NCBI RefSeq assembly: GCF_024349685.1
Contig: NZ_AP025944.1
Coordinates: 1,246,001-1,310,000, forward strand
Source: Pseudomonas sp. LRP2-20
GTDB lineage: Bacteria > Pseudomonadota > Gammaproteobacteria > Pseudomonadales > Pseudomonadaceae
DNA: 64,000 nucleotides
Reading direction: 5' to 3'
Both the position numbers and the translations under genes were made by a program. Below are positions 43,375-54,555 of this stretch, one piece after another; the stretch's first letter is position 1; every line of letters begins with the position of its first letter. The notes beneath the pieces are model-generated. The model did no database searches and had not been told where the DNA came from. It saw only the letters and a list, made by a program, of their open reading frames with translations.

Positions 43375-44571
43375 TCAGCGGTTTTGCAGGAAAGCGCGAA
43401 TCCGCTCGGCGGCCTCGATGCACTCGGCCAGCGGCGCAACCAGCGCCATGCGCACCCGGCCAGCGCCCGGGTTCACACCATTTACTTCACGCGACAGGTA
43501 CGACCCCGGCACCACGGTCACGTGCTGGGCCTCGAACAGGTCGCGGGTGAACTCGGCATCACCTCCCGGCACCTTGGCCCACAGGTAGAAGCTGCCATCT
43601 GGGCGTTGCACGTCGAGCACGGGCTGCAGGATGTCGAGTACGGCATCGTACTTGGCACGGTACTGGTCGCGGTTCTCACGCACATGCGCCTCGTCCTGCC
43701 AGGCGGCGATGCTGGCCAGCTGGGTCTGCACCGGCATGGCACAGCCATGGTAGGTGCGGTACAGCAGGAACGGCTTGATGATCGACGCATCACCGGCGAC
43801 GAAGCCCGAACGCAGGCCCGGCAGGTTGGAGCGCTTGGACAGGCTGTGGAACACCACGCAGCGCTTGAAGTCACTGCGGCCGAGCTCGGCGCAGGCGCTC
43901 AGCAGGCCCGGTGGCGGCGCGTCTTCGTCGAAGTAGAGCTCGCTGTAGCACTCGTCGGCGGCGATCACGAAGTCGTGCTCATCGGCCAGGGCGATCAGCT
44001 TCTTCAGAGTGTCCATCGGCACCAGGGCGCCGGTGGGGTTGCCCGGCGAGCACAGGAAGAGGATCTGGCAGCGCTTCCAGACGTCGGCCGGCACGGCGTC
44101 GAAGTCGGGGTTGAAGCCGTTGTCTTCCAGGCAGGGCAGGTAGTGCGGGGTGGCACCGGCCAGCAGGGCTGCGCCTTCGTAGATCTGGTAGAACGGGTTG
44201 GGGCTGACCACCAGGCCGTCATCGGCGCGGTTGACCACGGCCTGGGTGAAGGCGAACAGGGCCTCACGGGTGCCATTGACCGGCAGGATATGGCGGTCGG
44301 CATCCAGCCAGCCGGTTGGCACGCCGAAGCGGCGCTCGCACCACTGGCCGATGGCCTGGCGCAGGGCCGGCAGGCCGATGGTGCTCGGGTACACCGCCAG
44401 CTTGTCGAGGTTGTCAGCCATGGCCTGGGCGACGAACGCCGGCGATTCGTGCTTCGGCTCACCGATCGACAGGGCGATGGCGCGTTTGTCCGCCGCAGGC
44501 TTCACAGTGCCCAGCAGGGCGCGCAGTTTCTCGAACGGGTAGGGCTGAAGCTGGGTCAAGGCATGGTTCAT
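43375..44571 (-). CDS. dapC: Succinyldiaminopimelate aminotransferase
   Basis: 398-residue fold-type I PLP aminotransferase. PLP lysine Lys246 in SLSKRSNLPGLRSGF; the substrate-side motif is PNPFYQIYEG and the N-x-T/G segment LCSPGNPTG. Pseudomonads use DapC between DapD and DapE in the succinylase route. It lies 30 bases downstream of glnD on the same strand. An assignment as another aspartate-type transaminase is unlikely given this conserved context. Confidence 0.93.
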   Translation of the reverse strand: MNHALTQLQPYPFEKLRALLGTVKPAADKRAIALSIGEPKHESPAFVAQAMADNLDKLAVYPSTIGLPALRQAIGQWCERRFGVPTGWLDADRHILPVNGTREALFAFTQAVVNRADDGLVVSPNPFYQIYEGAALLAGATPHYLPCLEDNGFNPDFDAVPADVWKRCQILFLCSPGNPTGALVPMDTLKKLIALADEHDFVIAADECYSELYFDEDAPPPGLLSACAELGRSDFKRCVVFHSLSKRSNLPGLRSGFVAGDASIIKPFLLYRTYHGCAMPVQTQLASIAAWQDEAHVRENRDQYRAKYDAVLDILQPVLDVQRPDGSFYLWAKVPGGDAEFTRDLFEAQHVTVVPGSYLSREVNGVNPGAGRVRMALVAPLAECIEAAERIRAFLQNR

Positions 44572-44601
44572 CGGCGCAAGGTCTCGTCAATCGTCTAATC
44601 G

Positions 44602-47304
44602 TTAAAAAGTCACGCGGGTGGGGCTGGCATCGCTGGCCTGGCCGGCCTGCAGCTGCTGCACGATGGCTTCCTGCAGGCGGCTGCACAGCTGCGGGTCGGA
44701 CAGCGGCTGGTTGTCGGCATCGGTGATGAAGAACACGTCCTCCACCCGCTCGCCGAGGGTGGCGATCTTGGCGTTTTGCAGCGACAGGTCGAACTCCAGG
44801 AAGATCCGCCCGATGCGTGCCAGCAGACCAGGACGGTCCGGTGCAGTGATCTCGAGGATGGTCACTGGGCGCTGGGCATCGTTGAGGATGGTCACCTGCG
44901 GCGGGAAGTTGAAGTGCTTGAGCTGGCGCGGCACCCGGCGCTGGATGATGGTCGGGTAGTCCTCCGGGTTGCGCAGCGCTTCGGTCAGGCCGTCGCGGAT
45001 CTGCTTGACCCGTTGCGGGTTGTCGCCGATCGAGCCGCCGTCGTTGTCGAGCACGATGTAGGTGTCGAGGGTGAACTGGCTGCTCGAGGTGATGATCCGC
45101 GCATCATGGATGTTCAGGTTCAGCTGCGACATGGCCGCCACGGTCACGGCGAAGAAGTCGTGCTGGTCGGGTGCGTAGATGAAGATCTGCGTGCCGCCCT
45201 CGAATTCGCGTTGGGTGGTTTCCTTGATCAGCACCAGCGGCCCGCCATCGGCCGGTTGCTGGAGGATGGCGTCGCTGTGCCAGGCCACGTCGGCGGCGGT
45301 GTGCTTGAGGAAGTAGTCATCGCCCAGCTGCGACCACAGTTGCTCGACGTCATCCGGGTCGGTGCCCTCGCGCACGAGGATGTCCAGCGCGGCGGATTGG
45401 GTCTGGCGGATCTGTTCCTCGCGGTCCAGCGGGTTTTCCAGGCCGCGACGCAGGGCGCGCTTGGTCTCGGTGTAGAGCTGGCGCAGCAGGCTGGCGCGCC
45501 AGGAGTTCCACAGGCTGGGGTTGGTGGCGTTGATATCGGCCACGGTCAGCACATAGAGGTAGTCCAGGCGTGTCTCGTCGCCCACGTGCAGGGCGAAATC
45601 GTTGATCACCTGCGGGTCGGACAGGTCCTTGCGCTGGGCAGTGGTCGACATCACCAGATGGTTCTGCACCAGCCAGACGATCAGCCGGCTGTCCCAGGCC
45701 GGCAACTGGTGGCGTTCGCAGAACTTCTGCGCATCCACCGCGCCGATCTCCGAGTGGTCGCCCTGGCGGCCCTTGCCGATGTCGTGGTACAGGCCGGCCA
45801 GGTAGATCAGTTCGGGCTTGGGCAGGCGGCCCATGAGCTTGCTGGCCAGCGGGAATTTCTCGGACACCGGCGTGTACTGCAGCTTGCGCAGGTGCTTGAT
45901 GAGGTTGAGGGTGTGCGCATCGACCGTGTAGATGTGGAACAGGTCATGCTGCATCTGCCCGACGATCAGGCCGAACTCCGGCAGGTAGCGGCCGAGAATG
46001 CCGTAGCGGTTCATCCGCCGCAGGTTGCGGTGGATGCCGATCTCGCACTTGAACAGTTCGATGAACAGGCTGGTGTTGCGGATGTCCTTGCGGAAGGTGT
46101 CGTCGATCAGGTGCCGGTGTTCGCGCAGCAGGCGCACGGTATCGGCGCGTACGCCCTTGATCTCAGGGTGCTGGGCCATCAGCACGAAGATCTCCAGCAT
46201 GGCGAACGGGGTACGCTTGAACACGTTCGGCTTGACCGCTTCGATATAACCGTCATGCAGGCGGAAGCGGGCGTTCAGCGGCTGGGTGGTGCCGCTGTCG
46301 TCATCGGCAAGGATGACTTCTTCGAAGTGCTGGATGATCAGGTCGCACAACTGGCTGATGCTCATCACAACCCGGTAGTACTGCTGCATGAACTGTTCGA
46401 TGGCGCGCTTGGGGTTGTCGTCGCTGTAGCCGAGCAGCGCGGCGATGCTGCGCTGGTGGTCGAACAGCAGGCGGTCCTCGGCGCGGCCGGCGAGCATGTG
46501 CAGGGCATAGCGCACTTTCCACAGGAAGTCCTGGGACGAGGCCAGCAGTTCGTTCTCGCTTTCCAGCAGGAAGCCTTCGCCGGCCAGGGCGTGCAGGTTC
46601 AGCGTGCCGTACTGGCGACGGGCTACCCAGAGCACCGTCTGGATGTCGCGCAGGCCGCCGGGCGAGCCTTTGACGTTGGGCTCGAGGTTGTATTCGGTGT
46701 CGTTGTACTTGTGGTGGCGGGCCTTGAGTTCGGCGCGCTTGGCCAGGAAGAACTCCTTGCTCGGCCACATGTAGGTGGTGCTGGTCACCTCGAGCATGCG
46801 CTGGCGCAGCTCTTCGGGGCCGGCAATGGTGCGGCTTTCCATCAGGTTGGTGATCACCGTCAGGTCAGCGCGGGCCTGTTCGGCGCACTCGCCAACGGTG
46901 CGCACGCTCTGGCCGACTTCCAGGCCGATGTCCCAGAGCAGGGTGAGGAAGCGCTCGATGGCCTCGCGGTACTGCTCATGCTCGGCGGCGCCGAGCAGGA
47001 TCAGCAGGTCGATGTCCGAGTGCGGGTGCAGTTCACCGCGGCCATAGCCGCCAACCGCCACCAGGGCGATACCGCTCGGGTCGCCCCAGTCGAACTGGTT
47101 CCAGGCCTGTTGCAGGATGTTGTCGACGAGCCAGGCACGGGCTTCGATCAATGGGCGGATTTCGCAGCCCGTGCGAAAACGCCTGTCGAGCACCTCGCCG
47201 GCCTGGCGGATGGCTTTCTTGAAGGCGGCGATGGGGCTCGCCTTGAGGGCCAGTTCCGCCTGGAACTGGCCACGGTCGAACAGCTCGGGATCCACCTGGG
47301 GCAT
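44602..47304 (-). CDS. glnD: Bifunctional uridylyltransferase/uridylyl-removing enzyme
   Basis: 900 residues. It adds or removes UMP from PII proteins according to glutamine level and so sets nitrogen control. Domains in order: nucleotidyltransferase with [16 protein letters not shown] (85-100), a linker helix region, an HD hydrolase domain ([21 protein letters not shown], around residue 500), and two C-terminal ACT domains that sense glutamine. The ATG at 47304 matches family starts. It lies between map and dapC as usual in Pseudomonas. Confidence 0.97.
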   Translation of the reverse strand: MPQVDPELFDRGQFQAELALKASPIAAFKKAIRQAGEVLDRRFRTGCEIRPLIEARAWLVDNILQQAWNQFDWGDPSGIALVAVGGYGRGELHPHSDIDLLILLGAAEHEQYREAIERFLTLLWDIGLEVGQSVRTVGECAEQARADLTVITNLMESRTIAGPEELRQRMLEVTSTTYMWPSKEFFLAKRAELKARHHKYNDTEYNLEPNVKGSPGGLRDIQTVLWVARRQYGTLNLHALAGEGFLLESENELLASSQDFLWKVRYALHMLAGRAEDRLLFDHQRSIAALLGYSDDNPKRAIEQFMQQYYRVVMSISQLCDLIIQHFEEVILADDDSGTTQPLNARFRLHDGYIEAVKPNVFKRTPFAMLEIFVLMAQHPEIKGVRADTVRLLREHRHLIDDTFRKDIRNTSLFIELFKCEIGIHRNLRRMNRYGILGRYLPEFGLIVGQMQHDLFHIYTVDAHTLNLIKHLRKLQYTPVSEKFPLASKLMGRLPKPELIYLAGLYHDIGKGRQGDHSEIGAVDAQKFCERHQLPAWDSRLIVWLVQNHLVMSTTAQRKDLSDPQVINDFALHVGDETRLDYLYVLTVADINATNPSLWNSWRASLLRQLYTETKRALRRGLENPLDREEQIRQTQSAALDILVREGTDPDDVEQLWSQLGDDYFLKHTAADVAWHSDAILQQPADGGPLVLIKETTQREFEGGTQIFIYAPDQHDFFAVTVAAMSQLNLNIHDARIITSSSQFTLDTYIVLDNDGGSIGDNPQRVKQIRDGLTEALRNPEDYPTIIQRRVPRQLKHFNFPPQVTILNDAQRPVTILEITAPDRPGLLARIGRIFLEFDLSLQNAKIATLGERVEDVFFITDADNQPLSDPQLCSRLQEAIVQQLQAGQASDASPTRVTF

Positions 47305-47342
47305 TGCGTCGCGTTCCTGTCTAGGGGTTGCCTTGGGTGCAA

Positions 47343-48125
47343 TCAGGCCGAGGTGCGCGGGATGGTGTCGTCCTTGCGCAGGGTGAAGATCTCGTAACCG
47401 GTAGCCGTCACCACCAGGGTGTGCTCCCACTGGGCCGAGAGCTTGCGGTCCTTGGTGATGGCGGTCCAGCCGTCGCCCAGCACCTTGGTGTCGGCCTTGC
47501 CCTGGTTGATCATCGGCTCGATGGTGAAGGTCATGCCTTCCTTGAGCTCCATGCCGGTGCCGGCGCGGCCGTAGTGGAGGATCTGCGGCTCTTCATGGAA
47601 CACCTTGCCGATGCCATGGCCACAGAACTCGCGCACCACGGAGAAGCCGTTCTTTTCGGCGTGCTTCTGGATCACTTCACCGATGTCGCCCAGGCGGCAA
47701 CCCGGCTTGACCAGCTCGATGGCCTTGTACATGCATTCCTGGGTGACCTTGGACAGGCGCTCGGCCCAGACCGGTACGGTGCCGACGTGGAACATGCGGC
47801 TGGTGTCGCCGTGGTAGCCGTCCTTGATCACGGTGACGTCGATGTTGAGCGTGTCACCGTCCTTGAGCGGCTTGTCGTTGGGGATGCCGTGGCAGACCAC
47901 ATGGTTGATCGAGGTGCAGATCGACTTCGGGTAGCCCTTGTAGTTGAGGGGCGCCGGGATGGCCTGCTGAACGTTGACGATATAGTCGTGGCACAGGCGG
48001 TCGAGCTCTTCGGTGGTGACACCGGGCTTGACGTGTTCTTCGATCATTTCCAGCACCTCGGCGGCCAGGCGGCCGGCGATGCGCATCTTCTCGATGTCTT
48101 CTGCAGTCTTGATGGTGACGGTCAT
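47343..48125 (-). CDS. map: Methionine aminopeptidase, type I
   Basis: 260-residue metalloprotease removing initiator methionine. Metal-ligand motifs: [27 protein letters not shown] and WEHTLVVT. Divergent from rpsB, the typical arrangement in gamma-proteobacteria. It leads the map-glnD-dapC set. Confidence 0.97.
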   Translation of the reverse strand: MTVTIKTAEDIEKMRIAGRLAAEVLEMIEEHVKPGVTTEELDRLCHDYIVNVQQAIPAPLNYKGYPKSICTSINHVVCHGIPNDKPLKDGDTLNIDVTVIKDGYHGDTSRMFHVGTVPVWAERLSKVTQECMYKAIELVKPGCRLGDIGEVIQKHAEKNGFSVVREFCGHGIGKVFHEEPQILHYGRAGTGMELKEGMTFTIEPMINQGKADTKVLGDGWTAITKDRKLSAQWEHTLVVTATGYEIFTLRKDDTIPRTSA

Positions 48126-48471
48126 TACAGGCTCTCTACGGCGCCGCAGGCGGCGCGAACAAACGGGAAAGGCCGGATTCTAGCAGAGCAGGGCGGCATT
48201 CTGTCGGGATAAAGGCGGCCATGCTGTGGTCTATAGAAGGCATTCTGGCCTGTTTGCCAGGGTGCTGCAAAAGCTGCTGACGGACGCAACCTGATTCGGG
48301 TTCCGTTCGCTCGCGGTCTGTGGTATAAAATGCGCCGCTTTCGGGGACGACCCCGTCAGCTCCAAACCCACACACGTGTCGACACGATGACCTGGGTGCC
48401 CCGGATCGAATGGTTCGTGGGTTGGTCATTGGGATACGTGGAGGCCCAACCCGACTTATCAAGGAACTATC
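48126..48471 (+). promoter_or_regulatory. rpsB promoter and long 5' leader
   Basis: 346 bases between divergent map and rpsB. A -10-like TATAAA lies at 48324-48329, giving an rpsB leader of about 135 bases. The leader contains a stem-forming segment (GGGGACGACCCC near 48343, and GGGTGCC/GGATCGAATGGTTC further on) and ends before the start codon with AAGGAAC. In E. coli rpsB-tsf is autoregulated by S2 through the leader; a comparable element here is inferred. Confidence 0.55.
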
Positions 48472-49209
48472 ATGTCCCAAGTCAACATGCGCGATATGCT
48501 GAAGGCCGGTGTGCACTTCGGCCACCAGACCCGTTACTGGAACCCGAAAATGGGCAAGTACATTTTCGGCGCGCGTAACAAGATCCACATCATCAACCTG
48601 GAAAAAACCCTGCCGATGTTCAACGACGCTCTGTCGTTCGTAGAGCGCCTGGCCCAGGGCAAGAACAAGATCCTGTTCGTCGGCACCAAGCGTTCCGCCG
48701 GCAAGATCGTTGCCGAGCAAGCTGCTCGCGCAGGTTCGCCATACGTTGACCACCGTTGGTTGGGCGGCATGCTGACCAACTACAAGACCATCCGTGCTTC
48801 GATCAAGCGTCTGCGCGACCTGGAAACCCAGGCCGAAGATGGCACCTTCGCCAAGCTGACCAAGAAAGAAGCTCTGATGCGTTCGCGCGATCTGGAAAAG
48901 CTGGACCGCAGCCTGGGTGGTATCAAGGACATGGGCGGCCTGCCTGATGCCCTGTTCGTGATCGACGTTGACCACGAGCGCATTGCTATCACCGAAGCCA
49001 ACAAGCTGGGCATCCCGGTTATCGGCGTTGTCGATACCAACAGCAGCCCAGAAGGTGTTGACTTCGTTATCCCAGGTAACGATGACGCCATCCGCGCTAT
49101 CGAGCTGTACATGACTTCGATGGCTGACGCCGTCATCCGCGGCCGCAACAACGTTGCCGGCGGCACTGAAGTCTACGCTGAAGAAGCGGCTGCACCTGCT
49201 GCTGAGTAA
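48472..49209 (+). CDS. rpsB: 30S ribosomal protein S2
   Basis: 245 residues, full length. Starts [27 protein letters not shown], and contains the S2 signatures [12 protein letters not shown] and GTDP-like segment [47 protein letters not shown]. The C-terminal tail is Ala/Glu rich. Codon use is strongly biased, as expected for a highly expressed gene. It is followed by a hairpin and tsf. Confidence 0.99.
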   Translation: MSQVNMRDMLKAGVHFGHQTRYWNPKMGKYIFGARNKIHIINLEKTLPMFNDALSFVERLAQGKNKILFVGTKRSAGKIVAEQAARAGSPYVDHRWLGGMLTNYKTIRASIKRLRDLETQAEDGTFAKLTKKEALMRSRDLEKLDRSLGGIKDMGGLPDALFVIDVDHERIAITEANKLGIPVIGVVDTNSSPEGVDFVIPGNDDAIRAIELYMTSMADAVIRGRNNVAGGTEVYAEEAAAPAAE

Positions 49210-49236
49210 TAGGCGCTAGCGTCTACTTGGCACGCG

Positions 49237-49260
49237 AAAAGGGGGCTCTGCCCCCTTTTT
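49237..49260 (+). terminator. Rho-independent terminator or attenuator between rpsB and tsf
   Basis: AAAAGGGGG-CTCTG-CCCCCTTTTT: a GC stem with A- and T-runs, 27 bases after the rpsB stop. It probably lowers tsf transcription relative to rpsB. Confidence 0.9.
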
Positions 49261-49392
49261 GCCACCTTGAAATCCTGCTGTCAGCAACGGCCCCGCATGA
49301 TGGGCGAGCTGATATAAAGCAGCGATTTGCAGAATTTAACGCCCGTGACGAACGGGTGGAATGGTTGAAAAACTTTCCAAGAGGATTTTGAA

Positions 49393-50256
49393 ATGGCAGC
49401 AATTACTGCGGCGCTGGTCAAAGAACTGCGCGAGCGTACCGGCGAAGGCATGATGGATTGCAAAAAGGCCCTGGAAAAGGCCGGCGGCGACATCGAGAAA
49501 GCCATTGACGACATGCGTGCCTCGGGCGCCATCAAGGCCGCCAAGAAGGCTGGCAACGTCGCTGCTGAAGGCGCTATCGCCGTCAAGACCGACGGCAAAG
49601 CCGCCGTTCTGCTGGAAGTGAACTCGCAGACCGACTTCCTGGCCCTGCAAGACGACTTCAAGAACTTCGTGGCCGAAAGCCTGGAAGAAGCCTTCGCTCA
49701 GAAGCTGACCGACGCTGCTCCGCTGATCGCTTCGCGTGAAGCTGCTCGTGAAGCCCTGGTCGCCAAGTGCGGCGAGAACGTCAACATCCGTCGCCTGGTG
49801 CGCGTTGAAGGTGACGTCGTTGGCGCTTACCTGCACGGCAACAAGATCGGCGCTGCCGTTGTCCTGAAGGGCGGCGACATCGAGCTGGCCAAGAACATCG
49901 CCATGCACGTTGCAGCTTCGAACCCAGAGTTCCTGGATTCGTCGGAAATCTCCGCCGAGGCCATCGAGCGCGAGAAGGGCGTCTTCCTGCAGCTGAACGC
50001 TGACAAGATCGCCGGCAAGCCGGAAAACATCGTTGAAAACATGGTCAACGGTCGTATCGCCAAGTTCAAGGCCGAAGCCTCGCTGAAAGAGCAAGCCTTC
50101 GTCATGAACCCAGAAGTCAAAGTTGGCGAGCTGGCCAAGAAAGCCGGCGCTGAAATCGTTTCCTTCACCTACTTCAAGGTTGGCGAAGGCATCGAGAAGC
50201 CAGTCGACGACTTCGCTGCTGAAGTTGCCGCTCAGGTAGCTGCTGCCAAGCAGTAA
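49393..50256 (+). CDS. tsf: Elongation factor Ts
   Basis: 287 residues; guanine nucleotide exchange factor for EF-Tu. N-terminal UBA-like domain with the family signature LRERTGEGMMDCKKALEKA, then EVNSQTDFLA in the core domain. The start follows AAGAGGA. The gap before it (49261-49392) may also carry a weak promoter (TGATATAAAG). Confidence 0.99.
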   Translation: MAAITAALVKELRERTGEGMMDCKKALEKAGGDIEKAIDDMRASGAIKAAKKAGNVAAEGAIAVKTDGKAAVLLEVNSQTDFLALQDDFKNFVAESLEEAFAQKLTDAAPLIASREAAREALVAKCGENVNIRRLVRVEGDVVGAYLHGNKIGAAVVLKGGDIELAKNIAMHVAASNPEFLDSSEISAEAIEREKGVFLQLNADKIAGKPENIVENMVNGRIAKFKAEASLKEQAFVMNPEVKVGELAKKAGAEIVSFTYFKVGEGIEKPVDDFAAEVAAQVAAAKQ

Positions 50257-50277
50257 GACAGCCCCGTCTGTCGCCCC

Positions 50278-50311
50278 AAAGAGGCTGCCCGCTCACGCGC
50301 GCAGCCTCTTT
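50278..50311 (+). terminator. Rho-independent terminator after tsf
   Basis: AAAGAGGCTGC / GCAGCCTCTTT with a 12-base loop. It separates rpsB-tsf from the pyrH unit. Confidence 0.88.
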
Positions 50312-50436
50312 GTCAAAACGGCAAAGGGTTTATAAGGCCCGATGCTGCTGGCACCAAAACGGTGCCACGCTACAGTTAGCAAGCCGAAAACGGCTCGCAC
50401 GAATTTTCTAAAAGTACGCCGCAGGAGAGACTCGCA

Positions 50437-51180
50437 ATGGCTCAGCAGGTGAGTGGTCGCCAACCTCGCTATAAACGCATTTTGCTCAAACTTAGCGGCG
50501 AGGCCCTGATGGGCTCGGAAGACTTCGGGATCGATCCGAAGGTGCTGGATCGCATGGCCCTTGAAGTCGGCCAGCTGGTAGGGATCGGCGTTCAGGTCGG
50601 CCTGGTGATTGGTGGTGGCAACCTGTTCCGCGGCGCAGCGCTCAGCGCAGCCGGCATGGACCGTGTCACCGGCGACCACATGGGCATGCTGGCCACCGTG
50701 ATGAACGGCCTGGCCATGCGCGACGCGCTGGAGCGTTCGAATATCCCGGCCCTGGTCATGTCGGCCATTTCCATGGTTGGCGTCACCGATCATTACGATC
50801 GTCGCAAAGCTATTCGCCACCTCAACTCCGGGGATGTGGTAATTTTCTCTGCTGGTACCGGCAACCCGTTCTTCACCACCGACTCTGCAGCCTGCCTGCG
50901 CGCCATCGAAATCGATGCCGACGTGGTGCTGAAGGCGACCAAGGTCGATGGCGTGTACACTGCCGACCCATTCAAGGATCCGCACGCCGAGAAGTTCGAT
51001 CACCTGACCTATGACGAGGTCCTGGATCGCAAGCTGGGTGTGATGGACCTGACCGCAATCTGCCTGTGCCGTGACCACAAGATGCCATTGCGGGTATTCA
51101 ACATGAACAAGCCTGGCGCCCTGCTGAACATCGTGGTGGGTGGCGCTGAAGGTACTCTGATCGAGGAAGGCCAAGCATGA
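50437..51180 (+). CDS. pyrH: Uridylate kinase
   Basis: 247 residues; phosphorylates UMP to UDP. Starts with the kinase P-loop-like [12 protein letters not shown], followed by [16 protein letters not shown] and the nucleotide site [18 protein letters not shown]. The RBS GCAGGAGA is strong. It overlaps frr by 4 bases. Confidence 0.98.
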
Positions 51181-51734
51181 TCAACGACATCAAGAAAGAC
51201 GCGCAGGAGCGCATGGGCAAGTCCATCGAAGCCCTGGCTCGCAACCTGGCGGCGATCCGTACCGGTCGCGCCCACCCAAGCATCCTGGACAGCGTCAAGG
51301 TCACGGCCTGGGGTAGCGAGATGCCGCTGAACCAGGTGGCTGCGATCACCGTCGAAGACGCCCGCACCCTGAAGATCGTCGCTCACGACAAGAACCTCAG
51401 CGCTGCCATCGAAAAGGCCATCCTGACCTCCGATCTGGGCCTGAACCCGTCCAGCGCCGGTACCACCATCCGTGTACCGATGCCGGCCCTGACCGAAGAG
51501 ACCCGCAAGGGCTACACCAAGCAGGCCAGCGGCGTTGCCGAAGACGCCAAGGTGGCCGTGCGCAACGTGCGCCGTGATGCCCTGGGTGACCTGAAGAAGC
51601 TGACCAAGGACAAGGAAATCAGCGAAGACGAAGAACGTCGCGCCGCTGATGAAATCCAGAAGCTGACCGACAAGTTCATTGCTGAAGTCGATGCTGCTTA
51701 CAAAGCCAAGGAAAAGGACCTGATGGCCGTTTAA
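51177..51734 (+). CDS. frr: Ribosome recycling factor
   Basis: 185 residues; splits post-termination ribosomes with EF-G. Opening [37 protein letters not shown] and the C-terminal helical arm [17 protein letters not shown] are typical. Overlaps pyrH. Confidence 0.98.
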
Positions 51735-51749
51735 GGCCGAGGTTTTTTA

Positions 51750-52505
51750 ATGGAAAAGTCCAAGTTGGCGGCACCATCGTCGGTGCCGCGTCATGTCGCG
51801 ATCATCATGGATGGCAACAACCGCTGGGCGAAGAAGCGCCTTTTGCCCGGCGTCGCCGGGCACAAGGCCGGCGTCGATGCGGTGCGCGCAGTCATCGAGG
51901 TGTGTGCCGAATCCGGGGTCGAAGTGCTGACCCTGTTCGCGTTCTCCAGTGAAAACTGGCAGCGCCCGGCCGACGAGGTTGGTGCGTTGATGGAGCTGTT
52001 CTTCTCGGCCTTGCGCCGTGAGGCCCGGCGCCTCAACGAGAACAACATCAGCCTGCGCATCATCGGCGACCGTTCGCGCTTCCACCCCGAACTGCAGGCT
52101 GCCATGCGCGAAGCCGAGGCGCTGACGGCAGGCAGTAACCGCTTCATTCTGCAGATCGCCGCCAACTACGGTGGCCAGTGGGACATCGCCCAGGCTGCCC
52201 AACGCTTGGCGCGTGAAGTCCAGGCCGGCCATCTGCGTCCGGACGACATCACTCCGGGCCTGCTGCAGACCTGCCTGGCCACTGGCGAGCTGCCATTGCC
52301 CGACCTGTGCATCCGCACGGGTGGCGAGCACCGCATCAGCAATTTCCTGCTGTGGCAGCTGGCCTACTCCGAACTGTACTTCTCCGACCTCTACTGGCCG
52401 GATTTCAAACACGAGGCCATGCGCAAAGCCCTGGCCGATTTCGCTTCGCGCCAGCGCCGCTTCGGTAAGACCAGCGAGCAGGTCGAGGCTGGAGCTCGTG
52501 CTTAA
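51750..52505 (+). CDS. uppS: Undecaprenyl diphosphate synthase (cis-prenyltransferase)
   Basis: 251 residues. Makes C55-PP, the lipid carrier for peptidoglycan. Conserved blocks: HVAIIMDGNNRWAKKR (Asp21 catalytic), LFAFSSENWQRP, and the C-terminal DLCIRTGGEHRISNFLLWQLAYSELYF. The GGTTTTTTA gap before the ATG gives a weak ribosome site. Overlaps cdsA by one base. Confidence 0.98.
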   Translation: MEKSKLAAPSSVPRHVAIIMDGNNRWAKKRLLPGVAGHKAGVDAVRAVIEVCAESGVEVLTLFAFSSENWQRPADEVGALMELFFSALRREARRLNENNISLRIIGDRSRFHPELQAAMREAEALTAGSNRFILQIAANYGGQWDIAQAAQRLAREVQAGHLRPDDITPGLLQTCLATGELPLPDLCIRTGGEHRISNFLLWQLAYSELYFSDLYWPDFKHEAMRKALADFASRQRRFGKTSEQVEAGARA

Positions 52506-53320
52506 TGCTTAAACAACGCATCATTACTGCGCTGATCCTGTTGCCGGTCGCGCTGGGTGGTTTCTTCCTGCTCAACGGCGGGGACTTCGCCCTGTTCATC
52601 GGCTTCGTGGTGACCCTCGGTGCCTGGGAGTGGGCGCGTCTGGCCGGGCTTGTGGCCCAGCCTCTGCGCATCGCCTATGCCGCCGTGGTCGCCGGAGCGC
52701 TGATGCTGCTCCATCTCATGCCGGACCTGGCGCCCTGGGTGCTCGGGGCTTCAGTCATCTGGTGGGGGCTGGCCACCTGGCTGGTGCTGACCTATCCACG
52801 CAGCAGCGAGCTGTGGGCCAGTGCGGCCTGCAAGCTGCTGATCGGCCTGCTGATCCTGCTGCCGGCCTGGCAAGGGCTGATCCTGCTCAAACACTGGCAG
52901 CTGGGTAACTGGCTGATCCTGTCGGTCATGGTGCTTGTGTGGGCGGCCGATATCGGTGCCTATTTCTCCGGCCGTGCCTTTGGCAAGCGCAAGCTGGCGC
53001 CGCAGGTGAGCCCAGGCAAGAGCTGGGAAGGCGTCTATGGTGGCCTGGCGGTCAGCCTGGTGATCACCCTGGTGGTCGGCATCAGTCGTGACTGGGGCTT
53101 TGGCCAGCTTCTGCTGGGGCTGCTGGGCGCCGCGCTGGTGGTCATGTCGTCGGTTGTCGGCGATCTGACCGAAAGCATGTTCAAGCGCCGTGCCGGTATC
53201 AAAGACAGCAGCAACCTGCTGCCTGGTCATGGTGGTGTGCTTGATCGGATCGACAGCCTGACGGCAGCGATCCCGATCTTTGCCGTGCTGCTGTGGGCGG
53301 CTGAATGGGGTGTGATGTGA
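52505..53320 (+). CDS. cdsA: Phosphatidate cytidylyltransferase
   Basis: 271-residue membrane enzyme forming CDP-diacylglycerol. About 8 helices. The C-terminal signature [29 protein letters not shown] is exact for the family. It overlaps uppS and dxr. Confidence 0.98.
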   Translation: MLKQRIITALILLPVALGGFFLLNGGDFALFIGFVVTLGAWEWARLAGLVAQPLRIAYAAVVAGALMLLHLMPDLAPWVLGASVIWWGLATWLVLTYPRSSELWASAACKLLIGLLILLPAWQGLILLKHWQLGNWLILSVMVLVWAADIGAYFSGRAFGKRKLAPQVSPGKSWEGVYGGLAVSLVITLVVGISRDWGFGQLLLGLLGAALVVMSSVVGDLTESMFKRRAGIKDSSNLLPGHGGVLDRIDSLTAAIPIFAVLLWAAEWGVM

Positions 53321-54507
53321 GCAGCGTGCAGCGTATTACCGTCCTGGGTGCTACCGGCTCGATCGGTCTCAGCACCCTCGACGTGATTGCACGGCACCCC
53401 GAGCGATATCAGGTTTTCGCGCTCAGCGGCTATTCGCGTATCGACGAGCTGTTGGCCCTGTGCGTCAAGCACCGTCCGGTGTATGCCGTGGTGCCCAGTG
53501 GCGAGGCCGCTGCGCGCCTGCGTGATGGCCTGGTGGGTGCCGGCTGCGCTACGCAGGTGCTGGAGGGGGAGGCAGGCCTCTGCGAGGTCGCAGCCGCCCC
53601 TGAAACGGATGCGGTGATGGCGGCCATTGTCGGTGCTGCCGGGCTGCGCCCGACCCTGGCTGCGGTCGAGGCGGGCAAGAAGGTATTGCTGGCCAACAAG
53701 GAAGCGCTGGTGATGTCCGGCGCGCTGTTCATGGACGCGGTGCGGCGCAGTGGTGCCGTGCTGCTGCCGATCGACAGCGAGCACAATGCGATCTTCCAGT
53801 GCCTGCCAGGCGATTATGCCCGTGGCCTGAGCCAGGTCGGCGTGCGCCGTATCCTGTTGACTGCCTCGGGTGGGCCGTTCCGCGAGACGCCCCAGGCCGC
53901 CCTGGTCGATGTCACGCCGGAGCAGGCCTGTGCCCACCCCAACTGGTCCATGGGCCGGAAGATTTCGGTGGACTCGGCCAGCATGATGAACAAGGGCCTG
54001 GAGCTGATCGAAGCCTGCTGGTTGTTCGATGCGGCGCCGGCCAAGGTCGAAGTGGTGGTGCATCCGCAAAGCGTGATCCACTCGCTGGTCGACTACGTCG
54101 ATGGTTCGGTGTTGGCCCAGTTGGGCAATCCGGACATGCGTACCCCGATCGCCAACGCCCTGGCCTGGCCGGAGCGTATCGATTCCGGGGTTGCGCCGCT
54201 GGACTTGTTCGCCGTCGCGCGTCTGGACTTCCAGGCGCCGGACGAGCAGCGCTTCCCCTGCCTGCGCCTTGCGCGCCAGGCGGCCGAGGCTGGCAACAGC
54301 GCGCCTGCGGTGCTCAATGCGGCCAACGAGGTCGCAGTCGAGGCATTTCTCCAGCGGCGTATCCGCTTCCCGGAGATCGCGGGTATGATCGAACAGGTGC
54401 TTGATCAGGAACCTGTGGTGCCGCTGCTGTCGCTGGAGGCTGTGTTCGCTGCCGATCAGCGCGCCCGCGAGCTGGCTCGCGAGTGGCTGAGGCGTCACGG
54501 CCGCTGA
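53317..54507 (+). CDS. dxr: 1-deoxy-D-xylulose-5-phosphate reductoisomerase
   Basis: 396 residues; MEP pathway to isoprenoids. The GTG at 53317 overlaps the cdsA stop (GTGA), and gives the standard N-terminus [16 protein letters not shown] with the NADPH motif. Other blocks: [22 protein letters not shown] and [21 protein letters not shown], the metal and substrate site. Confidence 0.97.
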   Translation: MSSVQRITVLGATGSIGLSTLDVIARHPERYQVFALSGYSRIDELLALCVKHRPVYAVVPSGEAAARLRDGLVGAGCATQVLEGEAGLCEVAAAPETDAVMAAIVGAAGLRPTLAAVEAGKKVLLANKEALVMSGALFMDAVRRSGAVLLPIDSEHNAIFQCLPGDYARGLSQVGVRRILLTASGGPFRETPQAALVDVTPEQACAHPNWSMGRKISVDSASMMNKGLELIEACWLFDAAPAKVEVVVHPQSVIHSLVDYVDGSVLAQLGNPDMRTPIANALAWPERIDSGVAPLDLFAVARLDFQAPDEQRFPCLRLARQAAEAGNSAPAVLNAANEVAVEAFLQRRIRFPEIAGMIEQVLDQEPVVPLLSLEAVFAADQRARELAREWLRRHGR

Positions 54508-54555
54508 GGCTGGTGGTTCTGCCAGGGTTCTGCTGAACGTCATTCGGAGATAGAT

